Notes: generated from the sequence alone by a model not told the origin. DNA of 64,000 bases from Microbacteriaceae bacterium VKM Ac-2855 (GCA_013204985.1 JABMLG010000002.1:310001-374000); one strand, 5' to 3'. Shown: positions 1-8,460, counted from the stretch's first letter. Program-made: numbers and translations.

Positions 1-1
1 G

Positions 2-859
2 AAGCCCACCGGCCGCAACTCGGCCGAGACGGCCGAGATCGTCGCAGCCGCCGAGGCCGCGGGCGTCGCCACCGCGGTCGGCTTCAACTATCGCCACGCG
101 CCGGCGGTGCAGCACGCCCGAACGATCATCACGAACGGCGAGTTGGGTGAGATCACCAATGTGAAGGTGTCGCTGCTGGCCGACTACTCCGCGGATCCGC
201 TGGGCGCGTTCACCTGGCGTTACGAGCGTGCCCGCGCAGGTTCGGGTGTGCTCGGCGACCTGCTCTCGCACGGCGTGGACCTCGCCACCTATCTGGTGGC
301 GCCGATCCAGGAGGTCACCGCATTGACCCAGACGGTCATCACTCAACGACCCGTTCCGGTCGGAGCGACGGTGGGCCACGTGAGGGCGTCCGCCGAAGAC
401 CCGAAGAGGGCCGTTGAGAACGAGGACTACGCATCCCTGCTGGTGCGCTTCGGTGGCGGCTCGCGCGCGGTCGGCTTCCTCGAGGCGTCTCGGGTGGCGG
501 TCGGCCCGCGCGCGGACTACTCGATCGAGATCTTCGGCACCAACGGCTCGCTGCGCTGGAGCTATGCGCGGATGAACGAGCTCGAGGTCTGCATCGGCAC
601 CGGGGGAGACCTGCACGGTTACACGACGGTGCTCGCCAAACCCGGCGACGGCGAGTTCTCGCGGTTCCAGCCCGGCCCCGGCCAACCCACCGGCTTCGAC
701 GAACTCAAAGTCGTCGAGGCGTGGCAGTTCCTCACCTCGGTCACCACGGGCGAGCAGATCGCGCCGTCGGTGGCGGATGCGCTGGCCGCGGCGCGCGTCG
801 TCGACGCAGCGGAGGCATCGGCCGAAGACGGTCACTGGCACACGGTCGCGAAAGGCTGA
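2..859 (+). CDS. Gfo/Idh/MocA family oxidoreductase, C-terminal part
   Basis: The gene enters from the left edge, so the start and Rossmann nucleotide-binding domain are missing. The visible frame begins KPTGRNSAETAEIVAAAEAA, matching the EKP motif region that follows the NAD(P)-binding domain in this family (its Lys is catalytic), and runs on through the C-terminal beta-sheet domain (FGTNGSLRWSYARMNELEV) to a TGA at 857-859. Family members are NAD(P)-dependent dehydrogenases of sugars, inositols and related cyclic polyols in the cytoplasm; the substrate cannot be told from this fragment. The 3' flank is the 47-bp repeat array. Family assignment is secure, specificity unknown. Confidence 0.85.
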   Translation, partial: KPTGRNSAETAEIVAAAEAAGVATAVGFNYRHAPAVQHARTIITNGELGEITNVKVSLLADYSADPLGAFTWRYERARAGSGVLGDLLSHGVDLATYLVAPIQEVTALTQTVITQRPVPVGATVGHVRASAEDPKRAVENEDYASLLVRFGGGSRAVGFLEASRVAVGPRADYSIEIFGTNGSLRWSYARMNELEVCIGTGGDLHGYTTVLAKPGDGEFSRFQPGPGQPTGFDELKVVEAWQFLTSVTTGEQIAPSVADALAAARVVDAAEASAEDGHWHTVAKG

Positions 860-877
860 GGAGGACGCCCGGCAGGC

Positions 878-1049
878 GGGACGCCGACACTCCGTGTCGG
901 TGCCCCGCGTATGGATGCGGGAGTGGGACGCTGACACTCCGTGTCGGTGCCCCGCGGGCTGATGCGAAAGCGGGACGCCGACACTCCGTGTCGGTGCCCC
1001 GCGGGCTGATGCGAGAGCGGGACGCCGACACTCCGTGTCGGTGCCCCGC
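878..1049. repeat. 47-bp tandem repeat array, each unit carrying a hairpin
   Basis: Four hairpin copies begin at 878, 925, 972 and 1019, an exact 47-bp period. Each is a 31-bp core (878-908, 925-955, 972-1002, 1019-1049) followed by a 16-bp spacer related to GGGCTGATGCGAGAGC. The core folds as CCGACAC-TCC-GTGTCGG with an outer GGG/CCC extension. The array fills the gap between the oxidoreductase and mfd and ends 2 bp before the mfd -10 box. Multiplied transcription terminators or a minisatellite are the plausible readings. Confidence 0.9.
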
Positions 1050-1051
1050 CG

Positions 1052-1057
1052 TAGACT
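1052..1057 (+). promoter_or_regulatory. -10 box of a leaderless mfd promoter
   Basis: TAGACT ends 6 nt before the GTG start of mfd, which places the expected +1 on the G of the start codon. There is no Shine-Dalgarno sequence between them. This is the TANNNT-N6-8-start pattern of leaderless actinobacterial mRNAs. Confidence 0.6.
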
Positions 1058-1063
1058 TCTCGG

Positions 1064-4000
1064 GTGATACTTCAGGGCTTGATCGCGGCGCTTTCGCGCG
1101 CCTCCACGTTCGACGACGCCCTGGCCTATGCCGGGCGGAACGCCGATTTCTCGCTGACGGACGGCCTGCGTGCGCCTCTCCTTGCCGGACTCCTCGCCCA
1201 GCGCGGTCGACTCGAGAAACCGCAGGCGCTCCTCGTCGTGACCGCCACCGGCCGCGAATCCGAGAGCCTCCGCGCGAGCCTCGAGGCGAGCCTGCCCGAT
1301 GCGCAGATCGTGGAGTTCCCGGCCTGGGAGACGTTGCCGCACGAGCGGCTCAGCCCCAGCGCCGAGATCGTCGGGCGGCGCCTCGACGCGTTGCGACGGA
1401 TGCGCACGTGGAGCGGCGCGCATCCGCTGATCGTGGTCGCGTCGGTGAGGGCCGCCCTGCAGCCCGTCGCCGACAACCTCGCCGACATCGAGCCGGTCGA
1501 GCTGGTCAAGGGCGCCCGCGGCTACGACCTCGCCCGCATCGCCACCACTCTCGTCGACCTCGCGTACGCACGCGTCGACATGGTGACGCGGCGCGGCGAG
1601 TTCGCGGTGCGCGGCGGAATCCTCGACGTCTTCCCGTCGATGGCCGAGCATCCCAGCCGCGTGGACTTCTTCGGCGACGAGGTCGACTCGATCCGCGCCT
1701 TCTCGGTCGCCGACCAGCGCTCGCTCGAGGGCGAGCTCGCCTCGGTCTCGCTGCCGCCGAGCCGAGAACTGCTGCTCGTGCCGGCGGTGCGCCAGCGCGC
1801 CCGCGAGATGCAGCACGAGTTCCCGAGCCTGTCGGCGATGCTCGCCAAGATCGCCGAGGGCATTCCCGTCGAGGGGATGGAGTCGCTCGCGCCCGCGCTG
1901 CTCGACCGGCTGGTGCCGATCTCGCACTACCTGCCCGAGGGTGCGGCCGTCGCCGTGATCGCGCCCGAACGCGTCGCCAGCCGGGCCATCAGCCTCGCCG
2001 AGACGAACCGCGAGTTCCTCCAAGCGGCCTGGAGCGCGGCGACCGCTGGTGCCGAGGCGCCCATCGACCTGGCCAGCGGCGAGTTCATCTCGCTGGGACG
2101 CCTGCGCGACGCCGTGCAGTTCAGCGCGCCCGGCTCGCCCACGCCCGATCATCCGTGGTGGACCCTCTCCACCTTCCAGCAGGGGCCGGCCACCGACGGC
2201 CCGACCGTGCTGCCCGAGGATCTCGGCATCGACGAGATCCTCGCCGTGCGGATCGAGGCGGATCCGATCCCCGGCTTCGGCGGCAACGTCGACGGCGCGA
2301 TCGAGCACGTGCGCCACCTCCTGGCCGAGGGCTGGAGCGTCGCGATCACCGCCCCCGGCGCCGGCATCGTCGACCGAGCCGACCAGGTGCTGGCCGAGGC
2401 CGAGGTCGCCGCGCGCGTCGTGACCGAGTTCCCCGCGGATCCCGAGCCCGGTCTCGCGTACGTGCTGCAAGCATCCGTCGACCATGGCTTCGAGCTGCCT
2501 GAGGCGAAGCTCGCGCTGATCACCGACACCGAGTTCTACGGCCGCAGCGCCGGTTACGACTCTCGCGCCGTCAAGAAGCTCGCGTCACGGCGCAAGAACG
2601 TGGTCGACCCGATCCAGCTGAAGGCCGGCGACTACGTCGTGCACGCCACGCACGGCATCGGCCGCTTCGTGGAGCTGAGCCAGCGCGAGGTCTCCAGTGG
2701 TGGCCGCAATCCGGTGAAGACCAAGCGCGAGTACCTCGTGCTCGAGTACGCGCCCTCCAAGCGCGGCTTCCCGGGCGACAAGCTGCTGGTGCCGACCGAC
2801 CAGCTCGATCTGCTCTCGCGCTATGTCGGAGGCGAGGCTCCGCAGCTCTCGAAGATGGGCGGCAGCGACTGGGCGAGCGCCAAGTCGAAGGCGCGCAAGG
2901 CGGTCCGCGACATCGCGGTCGAGCTGGTGAAGCTCTATTCGGCACGGATGGCCTCCCGCGGGCACGCGTTCGCGCCGGACACACCGTGGCAGCGCGAGCT
3001 GGAGGAAGCGTTCCCCTTCGCCGAGACGCCCGACCAGCTCACCGTGATCGACGAGGTGAAGGCCGACATGGAACGGCCGATCCCGATGGACCGCCTGCTC
3101 TCGGGCGACGTCGGCTTCGGCAAGACCGAGGTCGCCGTGCGCGCCGCGTTCAAGGCGATCCAGGATGGCAAGCAGGTCGCCATGCTCGTGCCGACCACCC
3201 TGCTGGTGCGCCAGCACCTCGAGACCTTCCAGGAGCGTTTCGCCGGCTTCCCGGTGCACCTGCGCGCGCTCAGCCGCTTCCAGACCGACAAGGAGGCGCG
3301 CGAGACGATCGCCGGCCTGGCCGACGGCACCGTCGACATGGTCATCGCGACGCACCGGCTGCTCAGCGACAACATCCTGTTCAAAGACCTCGGTCTCCTC
3401 GTGATCGATGAGGAGCAGCGCTTCGGCGTCGAGCACAAGGACAAGCTCAAGGCGCTGAAGAAGAACGTCGACATCCTGTCGATGAGCGCCACGCCCATCC
3501 CGCGCACGCTCGAGATGGCGGTGACGGGCATCCGCGAGATGTCGACTCTGGCGACGCCGCCGGAGGAGCGTCACCCGATCCTCACCTTCGTCGGGCCGTA
3601 TTCGGAGAAGCAGGTCTCGGCCGCGATCCGGCGCGAGCTGCTGCGTGAGGGCCAGGTGTTCTTCGTGCACAACCGCGTCGCCTCGATCAACCGTGTCGCC
3701 GCGCAGATCGCCGAGTTGGTGCCGGAGGCGCGCATCGCCGTGGCGCACGGCAAGCTCAGCGAGACACAACTCGAACGCATCATCGTCGACTTCTGGGAAC
3801 GCAAGTTCGACGTGCTCGTGTCGACCACGATCGTCGAGACGGGCCTCGACATCCCCAACGCGAACACCCTCATCGTGGATCGGGCCGACAAGTACGGCCT
3901 GTCGCAGCTGCACCAGCTGCGTGGACGCGTGGGCCGCGGTCGCGAGCGCGCCTACGCCTACCTGCTCTACGACGAGCTCAAGCCGTTGAGCGAGACGGCG

Positions 4001-4684
4001 CACGACCGGCTGCAGACCCTCGCCGCGAACACCGATCTCGGTGGCGGTATGCAGATCGCGCTGAAAGACCTCGAGATCCGCGGCGCCGGCAACCTGCTTG
4101 GCGGCGAGCAGTCCGGTCACATCGCGGGCGTCGGCTTCGACCTCTACCTGCGGATGATCGGCGAGGCCGTCGACACCTTCCGAGGCGACGTCGCCGAGGG
4201 GCAGACCGAGCTGCGGCTGGAACTCCCGGTCGATGCGCGCATCCCGGAGGAGTACGTCGACAGTGAGCGGCTGCGGCTGGAGGCCTATCAGAAGCTGTCG
4301 ACCGCGTCGGGTCTGAATGCCAAGCCGGGCAGTATCGACCTCGTGGTCGAGGAGCTGACCGACCGCTACGGCGCTCTGCCCGAGGCGGTCGACAACCTGA
4401 TCGCCGTCTCGCGGCTGCGGATGCGGGCGCAGAAGGCCGGGCTGTCGGACGTGGTGGCGATGGGCTCGAACGTGCGGGTCGCGCCGGCGAACCTGCCCGA
4501 TTCCATCCAGGTGCGTCTGCGACGGATGTACCCGACCGCGAAGTACCTGCAGGCCGCATCCGCCGTGGTCGTGCCGATGCCCGTCATGAACGGGGCGCCG
4601 CTCGAGGACCGTGCCCTGATCGACTGGGTCGGCTCGATGCTCGACGCGCTGTTCCCCGAGATCGCGGCAGCCGTCGCGAGCTGA
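1064..4684 (+). CDS. mfd: Transcription-repair coupling factor Mfd
   Basis: A 1206-residue protein, the usual Mfd length. It displaces RNA polymerase stalled at DNA lesions and recruits UvrA. An N-terminal UvrB-homology module is followed by the RNAP-interacting domain (GDYVVHATHGIGRFVELSQR, about residue 525) and a RecG-like helicase core with Walker A GDVGFGKTEVA, the DEEQ box (LLVIDEEQRFGVEHKDK) and the C-terminal motifs TTIVETGLDIPNANT and QLRGRVGRG. The C-terminal TRCF domain contains ELRLELPVDARIPEEYV. The GTG start fits the first conserved residues (MILQGLIAAL) and a -10 box 6 nt upstream; there is no SD, so translation is probably leaderless. The 3' end is closed by a hairpin at 4693-4731. 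Confidence 0.97.
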   Translation: MILQGLIAALSRASTFDDALAYAGRNADFSLTDGLRAPLLAGLLAQRGRLEKPQALLVVTATGRESESLRASLEASLPDAQIVEFPAWETLPHERLSPSAEIVGRRLDALRRMRTWSGAHPLIVVASVRAALQPVADNLADIEPVELVKGARGYDLARIATTLVDLAYARVDMVTRRGEFAVRGGILDVFPSMAEHPSRVDFFGDEVDSIRAFSVADQRSLEGELASVSLPPSRELLLVPAVRQRAREMQHEFPSLSAMLAKIAEGIPVEGMESLAPALLDRLVPISHYLPEGAAVAVIAPERVASRAISLAETNREFLQAAWSAATAGAEAPIDLASGEFISLGRLRDAVQFSAPGSPTPDHPWWTLSTFQQGPATDGPTVLPEDLGIDEILAVRIEADPIPGFGGNVDGAIEHVRHLLAEGWSVAITAPGAGIVDRADQVLAEAEVAARVVTEFPADPEPGLAYVLQASVDHGFELPEAKLALITDTEFYGRSAGYDSRAVKKLASRRKNVVDPIQLKAGDYVVHATHGIGRFVELSQREVSSGGRNPVKTKREYLVLEYAPSKRGFPGDKLLVPTDQLDLLSRYVGGEAPQLSKMGGSDWASAKSKARKAVRDIAVELVKLYSARMASRGHAFAPDTPWQRELEEAFPFAETPDQLTVIDEVKADMERPIPMDRLLSGDVGFGKTEVAVRAAFKAIQDGKQVAMLVPTTLLVRQHLETFQERFAGFPVHLRALSRFQTDKEARETIAGLADGTVDMVIATHRLLSDNILFKDLGLLVIDEEQRFGVEHKDKLKALKKNVDILSMSATPIPRTLEMAVTGIREMSTLATPPEERHPILTFVGPYSEKQVSAAIRRELLREGQVFFVHNRVASINRVAAQIAELVPEARIAVAHGKLSETQLERIIVDFWERKFDVLVSTTIVETGLDIPNANTLIVDRADKYGLSQLHQLRGRVGRGRERAYAYLLYDELKPLSETAHDRLQTLAANTDLGGGMQIALKDLEIRGAGNLLGGEQSGHIAGVGFDLYLRMIGEAVDTFRGDVAEGQTELRLELPVDARIPEEYVDSERLRLEAYQKLSTASGLNAKPGSIDLVVEELTDRYGALPEAVDNLIAVSRLRMRAQKAGLSDVVAMGSNVRVAPANLPDSIQVRLRRMYPTAKYLQAASAVVVPMPVMNGAPLEDRALIDWVGSMLDALFPEIAAAVAS

Positions 4685-4692
4685 CCCTCTCC

Positions 4693-4731
4693 GCGAGGGA
4701 CCCCGCCTCGGTTCGAGGGCGGGTCCCTCGC
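4693..4731. terminator. Convergent bidirectional hairpin, GGGACC family
   Basis: GCGAGGGACC(C)CGCC and GGCGGGTCCCTCGC pair around a TCGGTTCGAG loop, 9 bp after the mfd stop and facing the converging aldo/keto reductase gene. There is no T-tract. The arm GCGAGGGACCC recurs in the elements at 41873 and 61049. Confidence 0.75.
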
Positions 4732-4749
4732 AGGGTCAGGGGTGGAGCG

Positions 4750-5739
4750 TCACCAGGCGTAGTCCTCGGGAGCCGTCTTGTGGCCGGGGAAGATCTCGTC
4801 GAGCCGCGCCAGCGCATCCGCGTCGAGCTTCACATCGACGGCGGCCACGGCGCTTTCGAGCTGCGCCATCGTGCGCGGCCCCGTGATCGGCGCGGTGACG
4901 GCCGGCTGGTGCAGCAGCCACGCGAGCGCCAGCTCACCCGGACCGACGCCGAGCTCGTCGGCGAACGCCTCGTAGGCCTCGAGAGCCGGACGGCGCTGCT
5001 CGAGCGCTTCGGTGGCGCGGCCGGTGTTTCGGCGGCTGCCCTCCTCCGTCTTGCGGATCACTCCGCCGAGCAGACCACCCTGCAGCGGCGACCACGGGAT
5101 GACGCCCAGGCCGTACGCCTGCGCGGCCGGAAGCACTTCGCGCTCGACGTCGCGCACGATCAGGTTGTAGATCGACTGCTCGCTCACGAGGCCGGTGAAG
5201 GTCCGGGTCTTCGCGGCCTCCTGGGCCTGCGCGATGTGCCAGCCCGCGAAGTTGCTGCTGCCGACGTAGAGCACCTTGCCCTGAGCGACCGCGACCTCGA
5301 GCGCCTGCCAGATCTCGTCCCACGGCGTCTCGCGGTCGATGTGGTGGAACTGGTACAGGTCGATGTGGTCGGTTTGCAGCCGGCGGAGGCTCGCGTCGAG
5401 GGCGCGGCGGATGTTGAGGGCGGAGAGTTTGCCGCCGTTGGGCCAGTCCTCGTGGCCGTCGAACGGCTTCATGTCGCCGTAGAGCTTGGTCGCGAGAACG
5501 GTGCGGTCGCGTCGACCGCCGCCCTGCGCGAACCAACGGCCGACGATCTCCTCGGTCGCGCCGTTCCCCAGGTGCTGGCCGTAGACGTTGGCGGTGTCGA
5601 AGAAGTTGACGCCCAGCTCGTGGGCGCGATCCATGATGGCGAAGGAATCGGGTTCGGACGTCTGCGGCCCGAAGTTCATCGTGCCGAGAACGGCGCGGGA
5701 GACGACGAGGCCGGTGCGGCCGAGGTGTGTGTAATCCAT
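4750..5739 (-). CDS. Aldo/keto reductase
   Basis: A 329-residue NADP(H)-dependent oxidoreductase of the AKR superfamily, potassium-channel-beta/YajO-like branch (MDYTHLGRTGLVVSRAVLGT). The catalytic tetrad is visible: Asp and Tyr in FFDTANVYG, Lys in LATKLYGD, His in YQFHHIDRETPWDE. The C-terminus carries the cofactor-binding GPRTMAQLESAVAAVDV. The start chosen is the ATG at 5739 with GGAAGAGGAG 12 nt upstream; the open frame continues far 5' but has no AKR sequence there. The physiological substrate is unknown; members reduce aldehydes and ketones in the cytoplasm. Downstream, the gene shares the hairpin at 4693-4731 with mfd. Confidence 0.9.
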   Translation of the reverse strand: MDYTHLGRTGLVVSRAVLGTMNFGPQTSEPDSFAIMDRAHELGVNFFDTANVYGQHLGNGATEEIVGRWFAQGGGRRDRTVLATKLYGDMKPFDGHEDWPNGGKLSALNIRRALDASLRRLQTDHIDLYQFHHIDRETPWDEIWQALEVAVAQGKVLYVGSSNFAGWHIAQAQEAAKTRTFTGLVSEQSIYNLIVRDVEREVLPAAQAYGLGVIPWSPLQGGLLGGVIRKTEEGSRRNTGRATEALEQRRPALEAYEAFADELGVGPGELALAWLLHQPAVTAPITGPRTMAQLESAVAAVDVKLDADALARLDEIFPGHKTAPEDYAW

Positions 5740-5788
5740 CCCGCAAGCCTGCTCCTCTTCCCATCGCCGGGCAATGCATTGCGCCCTC

Positions 5789-5831
5789 CGAGAAGTTGCA
5801 GGAGTCGACCGCCCACTCCGGCAACTTCTCG
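5789..5831 (-). terminator. Hairpin terminator of rnhA
   Basis: CGAGAAGTTGC(A)GGAGT pairs with ACTCC(G)GCAACTTCTCG around CGACCGCCC. The element touches the rnhA stop codon and lies between it and the next co-directional gene, so it should insulate the aldo/keto reductase from rnhA transcription. Confidence 0.75.
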
Positions 5832-6356
5832 CTAGAAGAGGGTGGCGGCCGGGGCGTCGAGCGGAGGCACGGGCTCGGCGGGCCGGACGGCGGCGGTCGG
5901 CCAGCCCGGCCCCTCGTTCGCCGGCTGGCGACGCTGGTACGCGGTCGCGGCGCCGCGGGCGCGCTCGTCCGCGGCCTCGTTCATCCGGTGATTGGCGTGC
6001 CCCTTCACCCACTCAAAGGTGACCTTGCGGCCCTGCAGCGCCTCGTCGAGCGCCTTGATGATCTCGACGTTCATCACGGGCTTGCCGTCGGCCTTGCGCC
6101 AGCCCTTCCGCTTCCAGCCGGCCATCCACTCGGTGCAGGCCTTGATCGCGTACTGGCTGTCGCACAGGATGTGGACGGGCTCCGACTCGTTCGCCGTCGC
6201 TCGCAGGAATTCGAGCACCGCGGTGAGCTCACCGATGTTGTTCGTGCCGTGCGGCCAGCCGCCCGCCGCCCACCGGTCGTCGTCCACGTACCACGCCCAT
6301 CCGGCGGGGCCGGGGTTGCCGAGGGCGGATCCGTCTGCTGCAGCGGTGATCGTCAC
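5832..6356 (-). CDS. rnhA: Ribonuclease HI family protein
   Basis: A 174-residue RNase H fold that cleaves RNA in RNA:DNA hybrids in a Mg2+-dependent way. The carboxylates are in place: Asp in ITAAADGSALGNPGPAGWAW, Glu in NNIGELTAVLEFL, Asp in HILCDSQYAIKA and Asp in MNEAADERARG. The basic loop GWKRKGWRKADGKPV is the handle region of the HI type. The GTG at 6356 is chosen because AAGGAG sits 5 nt before it; longer upstream reading frame residues do not resemble the family. The C-terminal 25 residues after the last Asp are Pro/Gln-rich and probably disordered. Confidence 0.93.
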   Translation of the reverse strand: MTITAAADGSALGNPGPAGWAWYVDDDRWAAGGWPHGTNNIGELTAVLEFLRATANESEPVHILCDSQYAIKACTEWMAGWKRKGWRKADGKPVMNVEIIKALDEALQGRKVTFEWVKGHANHRMNEAADERARGAATAYQRRQPANEGPGWPTAAVRPAEPVPPLDAPAATLF

Positions 6357-6384
6357 GAGTGCTCCTTGCTGTGGTCGATACGAC

Positions 6385-6963
6385 CTAACGAGAGTAGGCC
6401 ACACCCGGATCACCGGGTCGACCGCGACGCGCGGCGAGCAGCACGTCGACGGCGTCGAGCAGCGCGGCCGGGGGAGCCTCGGTGCGCATCACCGTCCAGG
6501 CGGCGGCGCCGTCGTAGAGCATCGTGAGCTGAGCGGCGAGCGCATCGGGATCCGAATCGGCGAGGGCCGCCGCGTTCTGGCGGAAGAACGCGGTCAGACC
6601 CGCTTTGCGACGTCGCGAGGCCTCGGCCGCGGGTGCATCCGGATCGTGCAATTCGGCGGCGGCGTTGAGATAGGGGCAGCCGTGGAAACCGGCCGCGCGC
6701 GCCGTCGTGATCAGCGACGAGAAGACCGCCCGGATGCGTTCTGTCGGGTCCGCGATAGCATCCGCCGCCGCAAGCACGGCGAAACGGGGCTCGTCCCGGC
6801 CGAACACCTCCCCGGCGAGCGCCTCCTTGGTGCCGAAGTGCTGGTACAGGGATCGCTTCGAGACCCCTGCCTCGGAGCTGATGCGATCGACGCCGACCGC
6901 GGTGATCCCCTCGGTGTAGAAGAGGGTCGTCGCGGCGTCGAGGATGCGTTCACGCGTACTCAT
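6385..6963 (-). CDS. TetR/AcrR family transcriptional regulator
   Basis: A 192-residue repressor. The N-terminal HTH (ERILDAATTLFYTEGI, then SSEAGVSKRSLYQHFGTKEA) is typical; the C-terminal ligand pocket contains FHGCPYLNAAAELHDPDAP, a layout common in regulators of adjacent short-chain dehydrogenases. The ATG at 6963 is preferred over one 48 nt upstream because a TACACT -10 box lies 6 nt before it, implying a leaderless message. It is divergent from the SDR gene at 7089, and two copies of a TetR-type operator lie between them. Inferred role: repressor of itself and of the SDR gene; inducer unknown. Confidence 0.92.
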   Translation of the reverse strand: MSTRERILDAATTLFYTEGITAVGVDRISSEAGVSKRSLYQHFGTKEALAGEVFGRDEPRFAVLAAADAIADPTERIRAVFSSLITTARAAGFHGCPYLNAAAELHDPDAPAAEASRRRKAGLTAFFRQNAAALADSDPDALAAQLTMLYDGAAAWTVMRTEAPPAALLDAVDVLLAARRGRPGDPGVAYSR

Positions 6964-6969
6964 GACCCG

Positions 6970-7043
6970 AGTGTAGCCGAAATACACAGATCGGTGTACT
7001 TCGTCGGTCATCCGGGCTAGGGTCGAGGAAACCGATCGGTGTA
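6970..7043. promoter_or_regulatory. Divergent promoter with two TetR operators
   Basis: TACACAGATCGGTGTA at 6983-6998 and GAAACCGATCGGTGTA at 7028-7043 share the same core (ACMGATCGGTGTA) and both approximate the palindrome ACACCGATCGGTGT, a common form of TetR site. They are 45 bp apart. The first lies just upstream of the regulator's own -10 (AGTGTA on this strand, 6970-6975); the second lies in the leader of the SDR gene. Confidence 0.75.
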
Positions 7044-7088
7044 CATCGTGGGCGGAGCGCCCGCCACCGTCGGACGAAGGAGAACATC

Positions 7089-7790
7089 ATGGTCTCGATC
7101 GATGGACAGGTCGTGCTCGTCACCGGCGGCAACCGCGGTCTCGGGCGCGCATTCGTGGCCGAGGCTCTGGCCCGCGGCGCCGCGAAGGTCTACGCCACAT
7201 CACGCACCGGCGAGCCGTGGGGTGATCCGCGCGTCGTCGCGATCGCCCTCGAGGTGACGGATGCGGAGGCGGTCGCGGGGCTGGTCGATCAGGCGCCCGA
7301 CGTCTCGGTGCTGATCAACAACGCAGGCATCGCCGAGGCGGCTCCGCTGGTGAGCGGCGACCTCGCCGCCATCCGACGCGACCTGGAGGTCGACCTCTTC
7401 GGACCGTTGCTCGTGACGCGTGCGCTGGCGCCCGCGCTCGCCGCGCACGACGGAGGAGCGATCCTGAACGTGCACTCCGTGCTTTCGTGGGCGCACCTCT
7501 CCGGCTCCAACAGTGTCGCCAAGGCGGCGCTCTGGGCTGCGACCAACAGCATCCGGCTCGAACTCGCCGGTCAGGGCACGCACGTGGTGGGACTCCATGT
7601 CGGCTACATCGACACCGACATGGCCGCGACGGTGACGGCGGCGAAGAACGCCCCAGCGGATGTGGCACGCGCCGGCCTCGACGCGATCGAATCCGGAGCC
7701 GTCGAGGTGGTCGTCGATGACCTCAGCCGCACGGTCAAGGCCGGCCTCGCTGCCGATCCGGCCGAGCTCTACGCCCAGCTGACCCGGTAG
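7089..7790 (+). CDS. SDR family oxidoreductase lacking the catalytic Tyr
   Basis: A 233-residue Rossmann-fold protein with the cofactor motif VTGGNRGLGRAF (residues 10-21) and the structural NNAG (LINNAGIAE). The active-site Ser is in LNVHSVLSW, but the YxxxK motif reads N-S-V-A-K (GSNSVAKAALWAATNSIR): Asn replaces the catalytic Tyr while Lys is kept. The start has AAGGAG 7 nt upstream. It is transcribed away from the TetR gene and probably repressed by it. Family membership is certain; classical dehydrogenase activity is doubtful given the substitution. Confidence 0.9.
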   Translation: MVSIDGQVVLVTGGNRGLGRAFVAEALARGAAKVYATSRTGEPWGDPRVVAIALEVTDAEAVAGLVDQAPDVSVLINNAGIAEAAPLVSGDLAAIRRDLEVDLFGPLLVTRALAPALAAHDGGAILNVHSVLSWAHLSGSNSVAKAALWAATNSIRLELAGQGTHVVGLHVGYIDTDMAATVTAAKNAPADVARAGLDAIESGAVEVVVDDLSRTVKAGLAADPAELYAQLTR

Positions 7791-7792
7791 TG

Positions 7793-7866
7793 CGACACAA
7801 CCTCGGCTGAGAGCCGTCGTCGGCGCTCATCCAGGCTGACGACCGCTCTCAGCCGAGGTTGCGTCG
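7793..7866. terminator. Long convergent palindrome after the SDR gene
   Basis: CGACACAACCTCGGCTGAGA and its near-perfect complement TCTCAGCCGAGGTTGCGTCG, continued inward by CGTCGTC/GACGACC, form a stem of about 28 bp. It begins 2 bp after the SDR stop and ends 12 bp before the stop of the converging lipoprotein gene, so it should terminate both. No T-tract. Confidence 0.8.
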
Positions 7867-7878
7867 AGCCCGGCTCGG

Positions 7879-8460
7879 TCAACCCGCCTCGACCGGCGTC
7901 ACCTGCAGCAGAACGACGCCGGCGGTGGCGCAGGCCGGCAGCGGATCCGCGACATACGCCGACTCGTACGAGTGCGGTGGGTACACCCGGATGCCGTCGG
8001 CCTGTGTCTCGGTGCAGTCGTACGCGCCGGGCTGGGTGCCGTGCACGTGCGAGACGGCCGTGCCGCCGCCCGCGGCCAGGGTCACGGTCGTGACGGCGAC
8101 GGACGGGTCCTCGCCGGCCGGATCACCGATCTGCGTGCCGTTTCCGTCCCCCACGAACGAGACGCCCGGATACCCCTCCAGTGTGCACTCGGTCGAGGAG
8201 GTGTTCGTGAAGACGATGTCGAAGTAGTACTGGCTCATCCCGCTCGCCTCCCCGTCGTGCTGGTTCGTCAGAGTGAGCTGGTCGACGGTGCAGGTGCCGT
8301 CGGCCACGGGAGTCCGCGTCGGGGTCGGCGTGGATGTCGGCGAGGCGGTCACCGTGGTCGTCTCGGTCACCGTCGGCGCCGGTGTCGCGCCGCCCGAGGA
8401 GGCGCAGCCGGCGAGGGCGATGAGCAGAGCGGCGGCGGTGACGAGCGGGCGGATGCGCAT
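7879..8460 (-). CDS. DUF4232-type lipoprotein
   Basis: A 193-residue exported lipoprotein: n-region MRIRPL, hydrophobic stretch VTAAALLIALAG, then lipobox LAGC with Cys19. A Thr/Pro/Ser linker (about residues 25-52) leads to a beta-sandwich domain with the DUF4232 hallmarks: paired Cys (DGTCTVDQL, ECTLEGYPGVSFV) and VTLAAGGGTAVSHVH. Function is unknown in this family; it is tethered outside the membrane. The internal ATG at 8460 was chosen because it starts the signal peptide directly and has AAGGTGGGGG upstream. Divergent from the AKR gene at 8565. Confidence 0.85.
   Translation of the reverse strand: MRIRPLVTAAALLIALAGCASSGGATPAPTVTETTTVTASPTSTPTPTRTPVADGTCTVDQLTLTNQHDGEASGMSQYYFDIVFTNTSSTECTLEGYPGVSFVGDGNGTQIGDPAGEDPSVAVTTVTLAAGGGTAVSHVHGTQPGAYDCTETQADGIRVYPPHSYESAYVADPLPACATAGVVLLQVTPVEAG

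Noticed and set aside
878..1049. CRISPR array
   Set aside because: The 16-bp spacers are nearly identical copies, the repeat is a hairpin with a 47-bp tandem period, and no cas genes are present.
721..2502. Long open frame of 593 codons overlapping the repeat array and mfd
   Set aside because: Composition is Arg/Ala/Pro-rich without motifs, and mfd in another frame fully accounts for the DNA.
2585..4120. 511-codon antisense frame within mfd
   Set aside because: Typical high-GC antisense shadow; no domains, and sense-frame mfd motifs are intact.
4750..6012. Extended start for the aldo/keto reductase upstream of 5739
   Set aside because: The added residues have shadow-like composition, run through the rnhA terminator, and lack AKR homology.
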